Assembly (NCBI GenBank): GCA_003640645.1
Contig: QGHH01000001.1
Location: 180,186 to 244,185, forward strand
Direction: 5' to 3'
DNA from: Fredinandcohnia aciditolerans
Lineage (GTDB): Bacteria > Bacillota > Bacilli > Bacillales > Bacillaceae_L
Length of the DNA stretch: 64,000 bases
In this document: positions 17,048 through 24,254 of the stretch, in pieces
Layout of the letters: each line of letters begins with the position of its first letter
Numbering within the stretch: position 1 is the first letter of the stretch
The notes under the pieces: model-generated
Told to the model about the DNA's origin: nothing
Seen by the model: only the letters and a program-made list of their open reading frames with translations
Databases searched by the model: none
Program-made: the position numbers and the translations under genes

Positions 17048-17843
17048 ATGAAATACCCCTTTTGTAAATTCTACTCATTTTAATCAAGATAAATATCGTT
17101 GTAGCAACAGTTACAAAAATATATACAGTAGCTGAAACCGTTTCTATTCTTTCCATTACATCTTGTTGTACAAGAAAAAGAGCAACGATAGTCCAAACAA
17201 CTAATCCGCCGGTTAGTGTGTATGCTCCACGAAATTTTGAAGCTACCACTAACATGATCGCTGTAATGATCGTAAACGGTGTCGCCCAATAAAGAATTAA
17301 TTTTCCAATCGTCACCTCAGGTAGAAGGACTGCAAAACTAATCGTTAATAGGGTATTCATAGTGATATTGAAGAACCCTACGACAACCATTCTCGATAAA
17401 ATAATTTCTTGTAGACTAAATTTAAATGTCGTTTCCAGTTCAGCCATCTCGGTATTGCCATTCTTAAATACCTCAATCAACCCGATGAATGTTGGGAGTG
17501 GAGCCACATAAAGCATAATGAGATATGGATTTACCTCGTAAAATAGAGTTGAAGTTACTCCGATTAGTAAAAATAATAGATTTAACCCCCAAAACAATGG
17601 TGAAAAATAAAAAACTTCTCTTGTTGAATACTTCATTACGGTTGATACACTGGCAACAAGTATATCCCATTTATTTTCTTTTTTAGGAACGTGAGGACGG
17701 AGCGCATCAACTGTCATCATGATTTCAGATTCACTTGGAAATTCGACATCAAACTCGGCAAGGGACATTTCCAATTCCTGTTCCAATTCTAAAATCTCAT
17801 CATCGATCTCAAATTTAACGGTTTGTCTGTCGTTTTTGCTCAT
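17031..17843 (-). CDS. Multi-spanning membrane protein of the sigma-ABC operon (possible anti-sigma role)
   Basis: A 270-residue protein with a soluble acidic N-terminus of about 75 residues (EIDDEILELEQELEMSLAEFD) and about six membrane segments after it. ATG 17843 is preferred over GTG 17852 because GAGG lies 8 bases upstream. It overlaps the 3' end of the sigma gene by 29 bases and the ATPase start by 17. I do not recognise the family. Inference: its position directly after an ECF sigma factor and its cytoplasmic N-terminus plus membrane part fit an anti-sigma factor, but there is no visible zinc-binding HxxxCxxC motif; it could equally be a second transporter subunit. Confidence 0.75.
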   Translation of the reverse strand: MSKNDRQTVKFEIDDEILELEQELEMSLAEFDVEFPSESEIMMTVDALRPHVPKKENKWDILVASVSTVMKYSTREVFYFSPLFWGLNLLFLLIGVTSTLFYEVNPYLIMLYVAPLPTFIGLIEVFKNGNTEMAELETTFKFSLQEIILSRMVVVGFFNITMNTLLTISFAVLLPEVTIGKLILYWATPFTIITAIMLVVASKFRGAYTLTGGLVVWTIVALFLVQQDVMERIETVSATVYIFVTVATTIFILIKMSRIYKRGISYEFNR

Positions 17844-18387
17844 TTCCCTCACCTCTTTCTAATGTTGTTGCAAGTTTCCCAAGGCCTTGCTTCAATCTTG
17901 ATTTAACGGTCGACACATTCGCTTTCGTGATGTCGGCAATCTCCTGAATTTTCATGTCATGATAGTATTTCAGAATCACTGCTTCTTTTTGAATATCTGG
18001 TAAGCTATTAATCGCCGCCTTTACCTGCTCCCGCGTTTCCTTTCGTTCAAAAATGTAGGGAACATTGCTGTTTGTACTTTTAATTGAATCTTGAAGCTCT
18101 GTTTGTTTAGTGGTTTGCTTATAATCAGCACTTCTCCAATAATCACGGCAATGATTGACGGCAATTGTATAGAGCCAGCTTTTAAAACTACCTTTATTTG
18201 AATAAGAGTTAATCCGCTGCATCATTTTTATGAAAATTTCCTGTGTTAAATCGTACGCCATTTCCTTGTTTCCTACTTTTCGATAGACAAAAGCGTATAT
18301 CGGTTTATAATACTTCCTTGTCAAAACCTCCATCGCCGCTTGACTACCTTGCAGGATTTCTTCAATTAGTTCTTGATCCTCAGGCAT
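17815..18387 (-). CDS. ECF-type RNA polymerase sigma factor
   Basis: A 190-residue sigma-70 family protein of ECF size. Seen: region 2 (YAFVYRKVGNKEMAYDLTQE, SFKSWLYTIAVNHCRDYWR) at residues 30-90 and region 4 (LPDIQKEAVILKYYHDMKI, VSTVKSRLKQG) at 130-175. ATG 18387 is chosen over GTG 18396 because GAGG sits 8 bases before it. It heads an operon with a membrane protein and an ABC exporter, an arrangement like the B. subtilis sigY-yxlCDEFG operon. Inference: it senses an envelope or antibiotic stress and controls its own operon. I could not find a convincing ECF promoter upstream. Confidence 0.92.
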   Translation of the reverse strand: MPEDQELIEEILQGSQAAMEVLTRKYYKPIYAFVYRKVGNKEMAYDLTQEIFIKMMQRINSYSNKGSFKSWLYTIAVNHCRDYWRSADYKQTTKQTELQDSIKSTNSNVPYIFERKETREQVKAAINSLPDIQKEAVILKYYHDMKIQEIADITKANVSTVKSRLKQGLGKLATTLERGEGNEQKRQTNR

Positions 18388-18511
18388 TTTTATCACCTCA
18401 ATTATCTAAGACGAAAAGATTTGAAAAAAGATTTATTCCGTCTAAAAAAAAGTTTCTGCTTTGATTATCTATTTAGAATGAGAAGGCTGCAACGGGAAAT
18501 TATAATGACGT

Positions 18512-18544
18512 AAAAAAGCACCTATCCCCAAAATGGATAGATGC
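18512..18544 (-). terminator. Intrinsic terminator after the 103-residue membrane protein
   Basis: GCACCTATCC (18518-18527) pairs with GGATAGATGC (18535-18544) with one mismatch, and six T follow on the minus strand. Confidence 0.8.
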
Positions 18545-18561
18545 TGATATTAATTTTAAAT

Positions 18562-18873
18562 CTACATAAAATAATCCAATACAAAATACAAAATCAAACA
18601 AAGGATAGATCCTGTTAAAAATGGACTAATTCGAAGTCGGACTTTTTCATGCTTTCGTCTGTAACTACCGAGAAATGTATTAAAAACGGCCATCTCTGAG
18701 TTTTTAGTAAAGATATCGCCTGAGGAGCCCATTAAGAATGCGACTATTATAAAAAAACAAGAGCCAATAAACAAGGTAGTTAACGTATTTGCATCTAAAT
18801 AGAGGGAAACTCCATAAAGAATTGCTACCTCTACGGCAGTAACAAGGAGCGCAAATGTGATGTATCGTACCAT
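18562..18873 (-). CDS. Small hypothetical membrane protein
   Basis: A 103-residue protein with three hydrophobic segments (about 5-25, 33-50 and 83-102) and a basic stretch (SYRRKHEKVRLR) before the last. ATG 18873 follows GAGGGATG. I do not recognise the family; it has the look of a small Bacillaceae membrane protein of unknown role. It forms a single-gene unit with its own terminator, upstream of the sigma-ABC operon and divergent from aspA. Confidence 0.75.
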   Translation of the reverse strand: MVRYITFALLVTAVEVAILYGVSLYLDANTLTTLFIGSCFFIIVAFLMGSSGDIFTKNSEMAVFNTFLGSYRRKHEKVRLRISPFLTGSILCLILYFVLDYFM

Positions 18874-19027
18874 TGTTCATCCCTCCTTCCTCAAACTGCT
18901 GATACCGTTTATTACGAATGAGCGTGAGAAAAGTTTCGGAATACTTAGTATATACTATTCCGCTTTTTCATCATTTAGTCCGGACAAACCTAGGCTTGGA
19001 CTTTTCCAAATAATAGATTAATTAAAT

Positions 19028-19041
19028 TGTAAGCGGTTTTA
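19028..19041. promoter_or_regulatory. cre-like site upstream of aspA
   Basis: TGTAAGCGGTTTTA matches the CcpA consensus TGWAARCGYTWWCW at 12 of 14 positions and lies one base upstream of the putative -35 of the aspA promoter, a place from which CcpA could act. Prediction only. Confidence 0.45.
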
Positions 19042-19042
19042 G

Positions 19043-19070
19043 TTGGTAAGTAAAAAATACATGTTATAAT
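19043..19070 (+). promoter_or_regulatory. Predicted aspA promoter with extended -10
   Basis: TGTTATAAT (extended -10, TATAAT at 19065-19070) with a weak -35 TTGGTA 16 bases upstream. It lies 80 bases before the aspA ATG. The rest of the 18874-19149 gap shows nothing coding. Confidence 0.6.
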
Positions 19071-19149
19071 GGGGTGGATGACAGTTGCAAACTAGTAGGA
19101 AAGAGAATTAAATACTACTAGAATGTATATGTAAAAGGGAGAGGACATC

Positions 19150-20568
19150 ATGAGCCAAGTTCGAATAGAAAAGGATTTTCTTGGAGAAAAAGAGGTTCCA
19201 TTTGATGCCTATTATGGCGTCCAAACGATACGTGCAGTTGAAAATTTTCCGATAACTGGTTACCGTATCCATGAAGAATTAATTATCGGATTAGCAATGG
19301 TTAAGAAAGCAGCAGCCCTTGCAAATATGGATGTGAAGCATCTATATGAAGGTATTGGTAAGCCAATTGTACAAGCTGCAGATGAAATTATAATCGGAAA
19401 AATGCATGACCAATTTATTGTGGACCCTATCCAAGGTGGAGCAGGTACGTCCATTAATATGAATGCTAACGAAGTCATTGCTAATCGTGCACTAGAGATC
19501 CTTGGACATGAAAAAGGAAAATATAATGAAGTAAGTCCAAACAGCCATGTGAATATGTCTCAATCTACAAATGATGCATTTCCAACGGCACTTCATATTG
19601 CCACACTTAATTTAATAGAGAAATTATTAAGCACAATGGAATATATGAAAGGCGTTTTCCAACAAAAAGCGCAAGAATTTGACCATATCATTAAAATGGG
19701 AAGAACTCACCTTCAAGATGCAGTGCCGATTCGACTTGGACAAGAGTTCGCTGCATATGCCCGTGTTTTAGAACGTGATATAAAGCGTATACAACAATCC
19801 CGTCAGCATTTGTATGAAGTCAATATGGGAGCTACTGCTGTAGGAACTGGGCTAAATGCTGAACCACGATATATCGAAAATGTTGTCAAATATCTAGCAG
19901 AAATTAGTGGACTGCCTTTAGTAGGTGCTGAACATCTAGTCGATGCTACCCAAAATATCGATGCATACGCAGAAGTTTCAGCTGCATTAAAAATAAATAT
20001 GATGAGTATGTCAAAGATCGCAAATGATTTACGTTTAATGGCCTCAGGACCACGTGCAGGACTCGGCGAAATCAGCTTACCAGCAAGACAACCAGGTTCA
20101 TCCATTATGCCAGGTAAGGTAAACCCAGTTATGCCTGAAATGATTAATCAAGTAGCATTCCAAGTGCTAGGAAATGATCATACAATCTCGTTAGCAACTG
20201 AAGCTGGCCAACTAGAATTGAATGTAATGGAACCAGTTTTAGCATTTAATTTATTGCAATCACTTAGCATTATGAATAACGCATTCAGAGCATTTACTGA
20301 TTATTGTCTATCAGGAATCAAAGCAAATGAAGAGCGTTTAAAGGATTATGTTGAAAGAAGTGTCGGACTAATTACTGCCGTTAATCCACATATCGGATAT
20401 GAAGTCGCCTCTCGTATTGCAAGGGAAGCTATCATAAACGGTAAACAAGTTCGTGAACTATGCTTACAATATGACGTATTAACTGAAGAAGAATTGGATT
20501 TAATCTTAAATCCATATGAAATGACAGAACCAGGAATATCAGGTTCATCATTGTTGCAACGAGCATAA
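19150..20568 (+). CDS. aspA: Aspartate ammonia-lyase
   Basis: A 472-residue member of the aspartase/fumarase superfamily. Seen: the family signature GSSIMPGKVNPVMPE near residue 316, the GRTHLQDAVPIRLG stretch near 180 and the N-terminal VPFDAYYGVQTIRAVENF that separates aspartases from class II fumarases. The reaction is L-aspartate to fumarate plus ammonia, in the cytoplasm as a tetramer. ATG 19150 follows GGGAGAGGA. It is monocistronic, with an upstream promoter and cre-like site and a downstream hairpin; no asparaginase gene is adjacent, unlike the ansAB operon of B. subtilis. Confidence 0.95.
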   Translation: MSQVRIEKDFLGEKEVPFDAYYGVQTIRAVENFPITGYRIHEELIIGLAMVKKAAALANMDVKHLYEGIGKPIVQAADEIIIGKMHDQFIVDPIQGGAGTSINMNANEVIANRALEILGHEKGKYNEVSPNSHVNMSQSTNDAFPTALHIATLNLIEKLLSTMEYMKGVFQQKAQEFDHIIKMGRTHLQDAVPIRLGQEFAAYARVLERDIKRIQQSRQHLYEVNMGATAVGTGLNAEPRYIENVVKYLAEISGLPLVGAEHLVDATQNIDAYAEVSAALKINMMSMSKIANDLRLMASGPRAGLGEISLPARQPGSSIMPGKVNPVMPEMINQVAFQVLGNDHTISLATEAGQLELNVMEPVLAFNLLQSLSIMNNAFRAFTDYCLSGIKANEERLKDYVERSVGLITAVNPHIGYEVASRIAREAIINGKQVRELCLQYDVLTEEELDLILNPYEMTEPGISGSSLLQRA

Positions 20569-20570
20569 AC

Positions 20571-20596
20571 AAAGAGGACTGGTGACAGTCCTCTTT
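20571..20596 (+). terminator. Terminator of aspA (convergent with the SDR gene)
   Basis: AAAGAGGACT (20571-20580) pairs with AGTCCTCTTT (20587-20596), six-base loop, followed by TCC. It lies between two converging genes and may serve both. Confidence 0.75.
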
Positions 20597-20602
20597 TCCA
20601 TT

Positions 20603-21388
20603 TTAAATCGCTTTTACCATTCCACCGTCAACCAAGTAGGCTTGTCCGGTCATATAGGAATTAGCGTCCGATACTAAAAACGTAACGAAATTAGCGAATT
20701 CTTCAGGTGCGCCATAGCGCTTTAACGGAATGGTTTCTTTGTACATTTGTTCAATTTCTTCAATCGGCTTTCCTAGTTTTTCGGCATTGATTTGATCCAA
20801 GTGTGCCACGCGGTCTGTTGCAATACGTCCGGGTGCGACTGTATTGATGAGAATATTATAAGGCGCTAATTCGTCAGCTAATGTTTTTGATAAACCGACA
20901 ATACCTAGCCGAAACGTATTGGAAAGAATAAGACCAGCTATCGGTACTTTAATAGAAGAAGACGCGACGTTAATGATTTTTCCGCCATTTTTTTGCAAAT
21001 ACGGTAGAGCGCCACGAATCATTCGGACATAACTTAATAGATTTAATTCAAATGCCCCCTGCCAAGCTTCATCATCTAATTGTTCAAATGTTCCAGCTGG
21101 AGGACCTCCTGCATTGTTTACAAGAATATCGATTGTGCCAAACGTTTCTACTGTATGTTTCATCAGAGCCTCAATTTCTTCTTTGTTTGTAATATCCGTT
21201 TGAAGAAAAGAGACTTCTCCCTTATTTAATGCTGAAAGTTCGGCTTGAACTGCTTTTAGTTTGTCCTCACTGCGACTTGCAAGCATCACATTGGCGCCTT
21301 CTTTTACGAGCTGTGTTGCGATTGCTTTTCCGAGCCCTTGGCTAGATGCAGCAACGATAGCTGTTTTTCCGCTTAAATGTAAATCCAT
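20603..21388 (-). CDS. SDR family protein with atypical active site
   Basis: A 261-residue short-chain dehydrogenase fold. Seen: cofactor-binding ASSQGLG at residues 14-20, NNAG at 91-94, Ser142-144 region and a C-terminal GQAYLVDGGM. Where classical SDRs have YxxxK, this protein reads ILSNTFRLG: Ser156 and Arg160 take the places of Tyr and Lys. A subgroup of FabG-like proteins shares this SNxxR pattern, so it is probably a natural variant and not a damaged gene, but its activity cannot be assumed. ATG 21388 follows AAGGAG. Single gene, convergent with aspA. Confidence 0.88.
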   Translation of the reverse strand: MDLHLSGKTAIVAASSQGLGKAIATQLVKEGANVMLASRSEDKLKAVQAELSALNKGEVSFLQTDITNKEEIEALMKHTVETFGTIDILVNNAGGPPAGTFEQLDDEAWQGAFELNLLSYVRMIRGALPYLQKNGGKIINVASSSIKVPIAGLILSNTFRLGIVGLSKTLADELAPYNILINTVAPGRIATDRVAHLDQINAEKLGKPIEEIEQMYKETIPLKRYGAPEEFANFVTFLVSDANSYMTGQAYLVDGGMVKAI

Positions 21389-21468
21389 ATGTCATTCACT
21401 CCTTAAATTTGCGTTTATTCTTCCATTTTAGCCCATTTTCATGATTTTGTGTTGAGCTTCGAATGTTG

Positions 21469-21573
21469 AATTGTTCCCTAACTTTATTGAATTACGCCCA
21501 ACCACTCAATATTTGTTCCCTAACTCCGGATAATTGTGTCCTAACTCAAAATAATTGTGCCCTAAGCAAAAAT
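21469..21573. repeat. Five tandem 21-bp repeats
   Basis: Five imperfect units of exactly 21 bases, starting at 21469, 21490, 21511, 21532 and 21553, of the form AATTGTnCCCTAACTnnnnAT. They lie between the end of the DMT transporter gene (21614) and the start of the SDR gene (21388), both on the minus strand. No hairpin within a unit. Role unknown. Confidence 0.85.
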
Positions 21574-21576
21574 AAG

Positions 21577-21605
21577 GGTCAGTTCCCACAAAAAGAGAGC
21601 TGACC
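21577..21605 (-). terminator. Intrinsic terminator of the DMT transporter gene
   Basis: GGTCAGTTC (21577-21585) pairs with GAGCTGACC (21597-21605) with one mismatch; CTTATTTTT follows on the minus strand. Confidence 0.7.
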
Positions 21606-21613
21606 AGTCTAGT

Positions 21614-22543
21614 TTATTTCGACACTGAAACCTCAACCTGCTTATCAATCTTAGGTTTCCGTTCGAAAATACCAGTTCCTAATAACACTCCACACACGAT
21701 TAAAAAGAAGCCAACTAACTGAATGAATTTAAATGCTTCATTTAAAAATAACACCGATCCGATCAGAGAAAAGAATGGTGCAAGATTTAAGAAAATTGCC
21801 GTTTCACCTGGCCCAATTTTGGAAATGGCAAAATTATAACATAGGTTTCCGATACCCGTTGAGATAATTGCGGATGCAGCAAAAACGACCCACACATAAG
21901 CAGGTACAGCTCCAGTTGCAGCAATAGACTGCCCCTCCAATGCGAAGCTTACTATCAATAAGAAGCCTGCTCCCATTAATAAAGCGTAACACGTAATCGT
22001 TTTTGCATTTAATGTGTAAGAAGCTTTTCGAATGAAAATAAAACTTACCGCTTGCGCAATGACTGATAAAAACACGTACAAATCCCCGAGTGCAAGCTTT
22101 GTAAATGACCCTCCACCAAGGATTAAGATAAAGTAAATACCCATTATTCCTAAAAAGACACCGCTGATTTTTAAAATTGTCATGTTCGCTTTTAGAAAAA
22201 GCACCGCCAAAATATTTGTAACAAGCGGAATTAAGGCTAGAATGGATGCACCATTTGTGGCACTCGTGCCCGTCAAGCCGACAGAAAGTAATGCTTGGTG
22301 GCCAAGAATTCCAGTCAAAGCACTAAGTGAAACATACCCAAACTCGTGGAGACTCATTTTTTGGAGATCTTTTTTTACATATAAAAAGACAAAAATAACA
22401 AGGCCTGCTGCCAAGATTCGTAGACCGGTAATGGATACAGGCGGAAAATTTTCAACCAATATTTTGATCGCTACAATATTAAGCCCCCACGCAACCATAA
22501 CAAATAACAGAATGCCGTATAAATAAAGTTTTCGCACATTCAC
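21614..22543 (-). CDS. EamA family (DMT superfamily) transporter
   Basis: A 309-residue integral membrane protein with about ten hydrophobic segments arranged as two EamA repeats (first LFVMVAWGLNIVAIKIL, second VFLSVIAQAVSFIFIRK). Such proteins export amino acids or other small metabolites; the substrate is not visible. The start is a GTG at 22543 with only a weak ribosome site (GGATGG), and a second GTG two codons in is also possible. It stands alone between the terminator of the tetR gene and its own. Confidence 0.88.
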   Translation of the reverse strand: MNVRKLYLYGILLFVMVAWGLNIVAIKILVENFPPVSITGLRILAAGLVIFVFLYVKKDLQKMSLHEFGYVSLSALTGILGHQALLSVGLTGTSATNGASILALIPLVTNILAVLFLKANMTILKISGVFLGIMGIYFILILGGGSFTKLALGDLYVFLSVIAQAVSFIFIRKASYTLNAKTITCYALLMGAGFLLIVSFALEGQSIAATGAVPAYVWVVFAASAIISTGIGNLCYNFAISKIGPGETAIFLNLAPFFSLIGSVLFLNEAFKFIQLVGFFLIVCGVLLGTGIFERKPKIDKQVEVSVSK

Positions 22544-22621
22544 CCATCCATTCTGATGTGATCCATCTTTTCACTAATGCACTCTATTATACTCCATATC
22601 TGTTAAAAAAATGGATCAAAA

Positions 22622-22667
22622 AAAATAAAAGTCCGGCAGATAACACAAATCGTGCCTTCTACCGGAC
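22622..22667 (-). terminator. Intrinsic terminator of relP-tetR
   Basis: GTCCGGCAGA (22631-22640) pairs with TCTACCGGAC (22658-22667) over ten pairs including one G-U, and a T-rich tail follows on the minus strand. The tetR stop codon lies within the stem. Confidence 0.8.
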
Positions 22668-23261
22668 AAGTCCTTTTTTCAAAAGGTTCATTTCAATTGT
22701 AAAGCCTCTTAATGCGGAGTCTGATGATAAATCATAAGCAAAGGCATGGATTAAATTGCGCAGCAATACAGACGTAATGATTTGCATCGCATGAAACAAT
22801 TCCTCATCATTCTCTACATTAAGTTTACTTATATTAATTCGAGAACTTAGCTCTTTAAAGTTTTCGTTCATTTCAACATCACCTGTAATTCTGTCAAACG
22901 TACGTTCAATTTTATGGGTCATGTTGAGTAAGGCATTTTTTAAAAATGTTAGTCCCTTATCTTCCTGCAAAAACAGTTCGAAGAAGTCAACCATCGTTTG
23001 AAACAAATCACCATCATGCTTTTCTAACATTGAAAGAAATGCAACCTTCTTTTCCTTAGCATATTCACTTAATATAAAGAAATAAACATCTTCTTTATCC
23101 TCAAAATATTGATAAAAACTACCGCGTGGAATTCCAGCTGATTTTATAATATTGGAAATCGAAGCGTCAAATAATGGAACGCTTGAAAATTCCTTTTTTG
23201 CCGCTTCAATCAGAGTTTGTTTCTTATCATCAGGTAAATTAAAAAAAGTAATCTTCGGCAT
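22659..23261 (-). CDS. TetR/AcrR family regulator
   Basis: A 200-residue TetR-type repressor. Seen: the N-terminal DNA-binding domain with SISNIIKSAGIPRGSFYQYF at about residues 37-56, followed by an all-helical ligand domain. ATG 23261 is preferred to GTG 23267; GAGG is just upstream. It begins 12 bases after the relP stop, so the two are co-transcribed. Three TGACA-N3-TGTCA palindromes in front of the operon (24123-24197) are natural candidates for its operators, which would make the unit autorepressed. The inducing ligand is unknown. Confidence 0.9.
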   Translation of the reverse strand: MPKITFFNLPDDKKQTLIEAAKKEFSSVPLFDASISNIIKSAGIPRGSFYQYFEDKEDVYFFILSEYAKEKKVAFLSMLEKHDGDLFQTMVDFFELFLQEDKGLTFLKNALLNMTHKIERTFDRITGDVEMNENFKELSSRINISKLNVENDEELFHAMQIITSVLLRNLIHAFAYDLSSDSALRGFTIEMNLLKKGLVR

Positions 23262-23273
23262 TTTCACCTCTCC

Positions 23274-23990
23274 CTATTTGTCGAAGGATAAAAAGTCATA
23301 AGGAAGAAGGATTTTATCATCCAAAGTATAAAGCTCTTCCATTTTCGTTGATTCCTTTAGTTTGTTCATTTCTCCTTGAAGTTTTTCCATCTTTTTATCT
23401 AATTGTGCTGCTGTTACAGCCGCTTCTTTTAATTCATCCTTCATATGCTGAGGGATTTCTTTATTGTATTTATAATAAATTTTGTGTTCTAAGCTTGCCC
23501 AGAAATCCATGGCAATTGTTCGAATTTGAATTTCAACAAAAATATGTTCTTCACGATCGGACATAAAAATTGGAATTTGCACAATTAAATGTAGACTTTG
23601 ATATCCGTTTGGTTTTGGATTTTTAATGTAATCTTTACACTCAATTAAGGTAATATCCTTTTGCTTTTGCAGCATTTCACTGATTTTATAAATATCGGAT
23701 ATATAAGCACATGTAATTCGAATCCCCGCAATGTCACGAATATTTTCTGTGATGGACTCAAAACTATAGTCATATCCTTTGCGTTGGATTTTGTTCAGTA
23801 TACTCTCCGGTGATTTCAATCGAGATGATACATGCTCAATTGGGTTGTAATCATGTATATATTTAAACTCCTGCTTTAAAATATTTATTTTGGTCATCAT
23901 TTCTTCTAGAGCAAACTTGTATGACATCATAAATCGTATCAGTTCTACCTTCATATCTTTAAACTGATTCATTCTAATTCCTATAGACAT
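23274..23990 (-). CDS. relP: Small alarmone synthetase (RelP/YwaC-like)
   Basis: A 238-residue single-domain (p)ppGpp synthetase. Seen: NPIEHVSSRLKSPESILNKI near residue 50, IRDIAGIRITCAYISDIY near 85, NPKPNGYQSLHLI near 127 and EIQIRTIAMDFWASLEHKIY near 155, which fit B. subtilis YwaC (RelP) better than YjbM (RelQ). No hydrolase, TGS or ACT domains. It makes ppGpp/pppGpp from ATP and GDP/GTP. ATG 23990 follows AAGGAG. Known relatives are induced by cell-envelope stress sigma factors; here a TetR gene is co-transcribed and the promoter carries operator-like palindromes, suggesting ligand-controlled expression. Confidence 0.93.
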   Translation of the reverse strand: MSIGIRMNQFKDMKVELIRFMMSYKFALEEMMTKINILKQEFKYIHDYNPIEHVSSRLKSPESILNKIQRKGYDYSFESITENIRDIAGIRITCAYISDIYKISEMLQKQKDITLIECKDYIKNPKPNGYQSLHLIVQIPIFMSDREEHIFVEIQIRTIAMDFWASLEHKIYYKYNKEIPQHMKDELKEAAVTAAQLDKKMEKLQGEMNKLKESTKMEELYTLDDKILLPYDFLSFDK

Positions 23991-24003
23991 AATTCGTCTC
24001 CTT

Positions 24004-24123
24004 TTAGTGTGAAGCTATTGGTCTTTTACAAATTGAAGCCTTGACACCTAACGATTGCAGTTTTTTCGCAAGCTTTCGTAGTTTCATTTGGTTCAGTTCA
24101 TTTTTAGGTTCTGTCTTTATCAT
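24004..24123 (-). CDS. Small ORF leading the relP operon (39 residues)
   Basis: A 39-residue basic reading frame (MIKTEPKNELNQMKLRKLAK onward) whose TAA stop directly abuts the AAGGAG ribosome site of relP. Its ATG at 24123 lies inside the first operator palindrome. A GAGGTG site is 12 bases upstream, a little far. It could be a real small protein, a leader peptide coupling translation to relP, or chance. Position between promoter and relP is the best argument for it. Confidence 0.4.
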   Translation of the reverse strand: MIKTEPKNELNQMKLRKLAKKLQSLGVKASICKRPIASH

Positions 24124-24197
24124 GACATCTTGTCACCTCACAATTTACATTTTAGATGACACCATGTCACAAGTCAATTAATTATGACACATTGTCA
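24123..24197 (-). promoter_or_regulatory. relP-tetR promoter with three TGACA-N3-TGTCA operators
   Basis: Three 13-bp palindromes TGACANNNTGTCA lie at 24123-24135, 24157-24169 and 24185-24197. On the minus strand a -35 TTGACT (24172-24177) and -10 TAAAAT (24149-24154) are exactly 17 bases apart, and the middle palindrome fills that spacer. This is the usual layout for steric repression. The co-transcribed TetR protein is the probable binder. Confidence 0.8.
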
Positions 24198-24216
24198 CAC
24201 TATGTTCACATACAGA

Positions 24217-24247
24217 GAAAAAGCCTTTCTCCAAATAAGAGAAAGGC
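24217..24247 (-). terminator. Intrinsic terminator of the MFS gene
   Basis: GCCTTTCTC (24223-24231) pairs with GAGAAAGGC (24239-24247), seven-base loop, and TTTTTC follows on the minus strand. Confidence 0.88.
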
Positions 24248-24254
24248 ATAAGTG

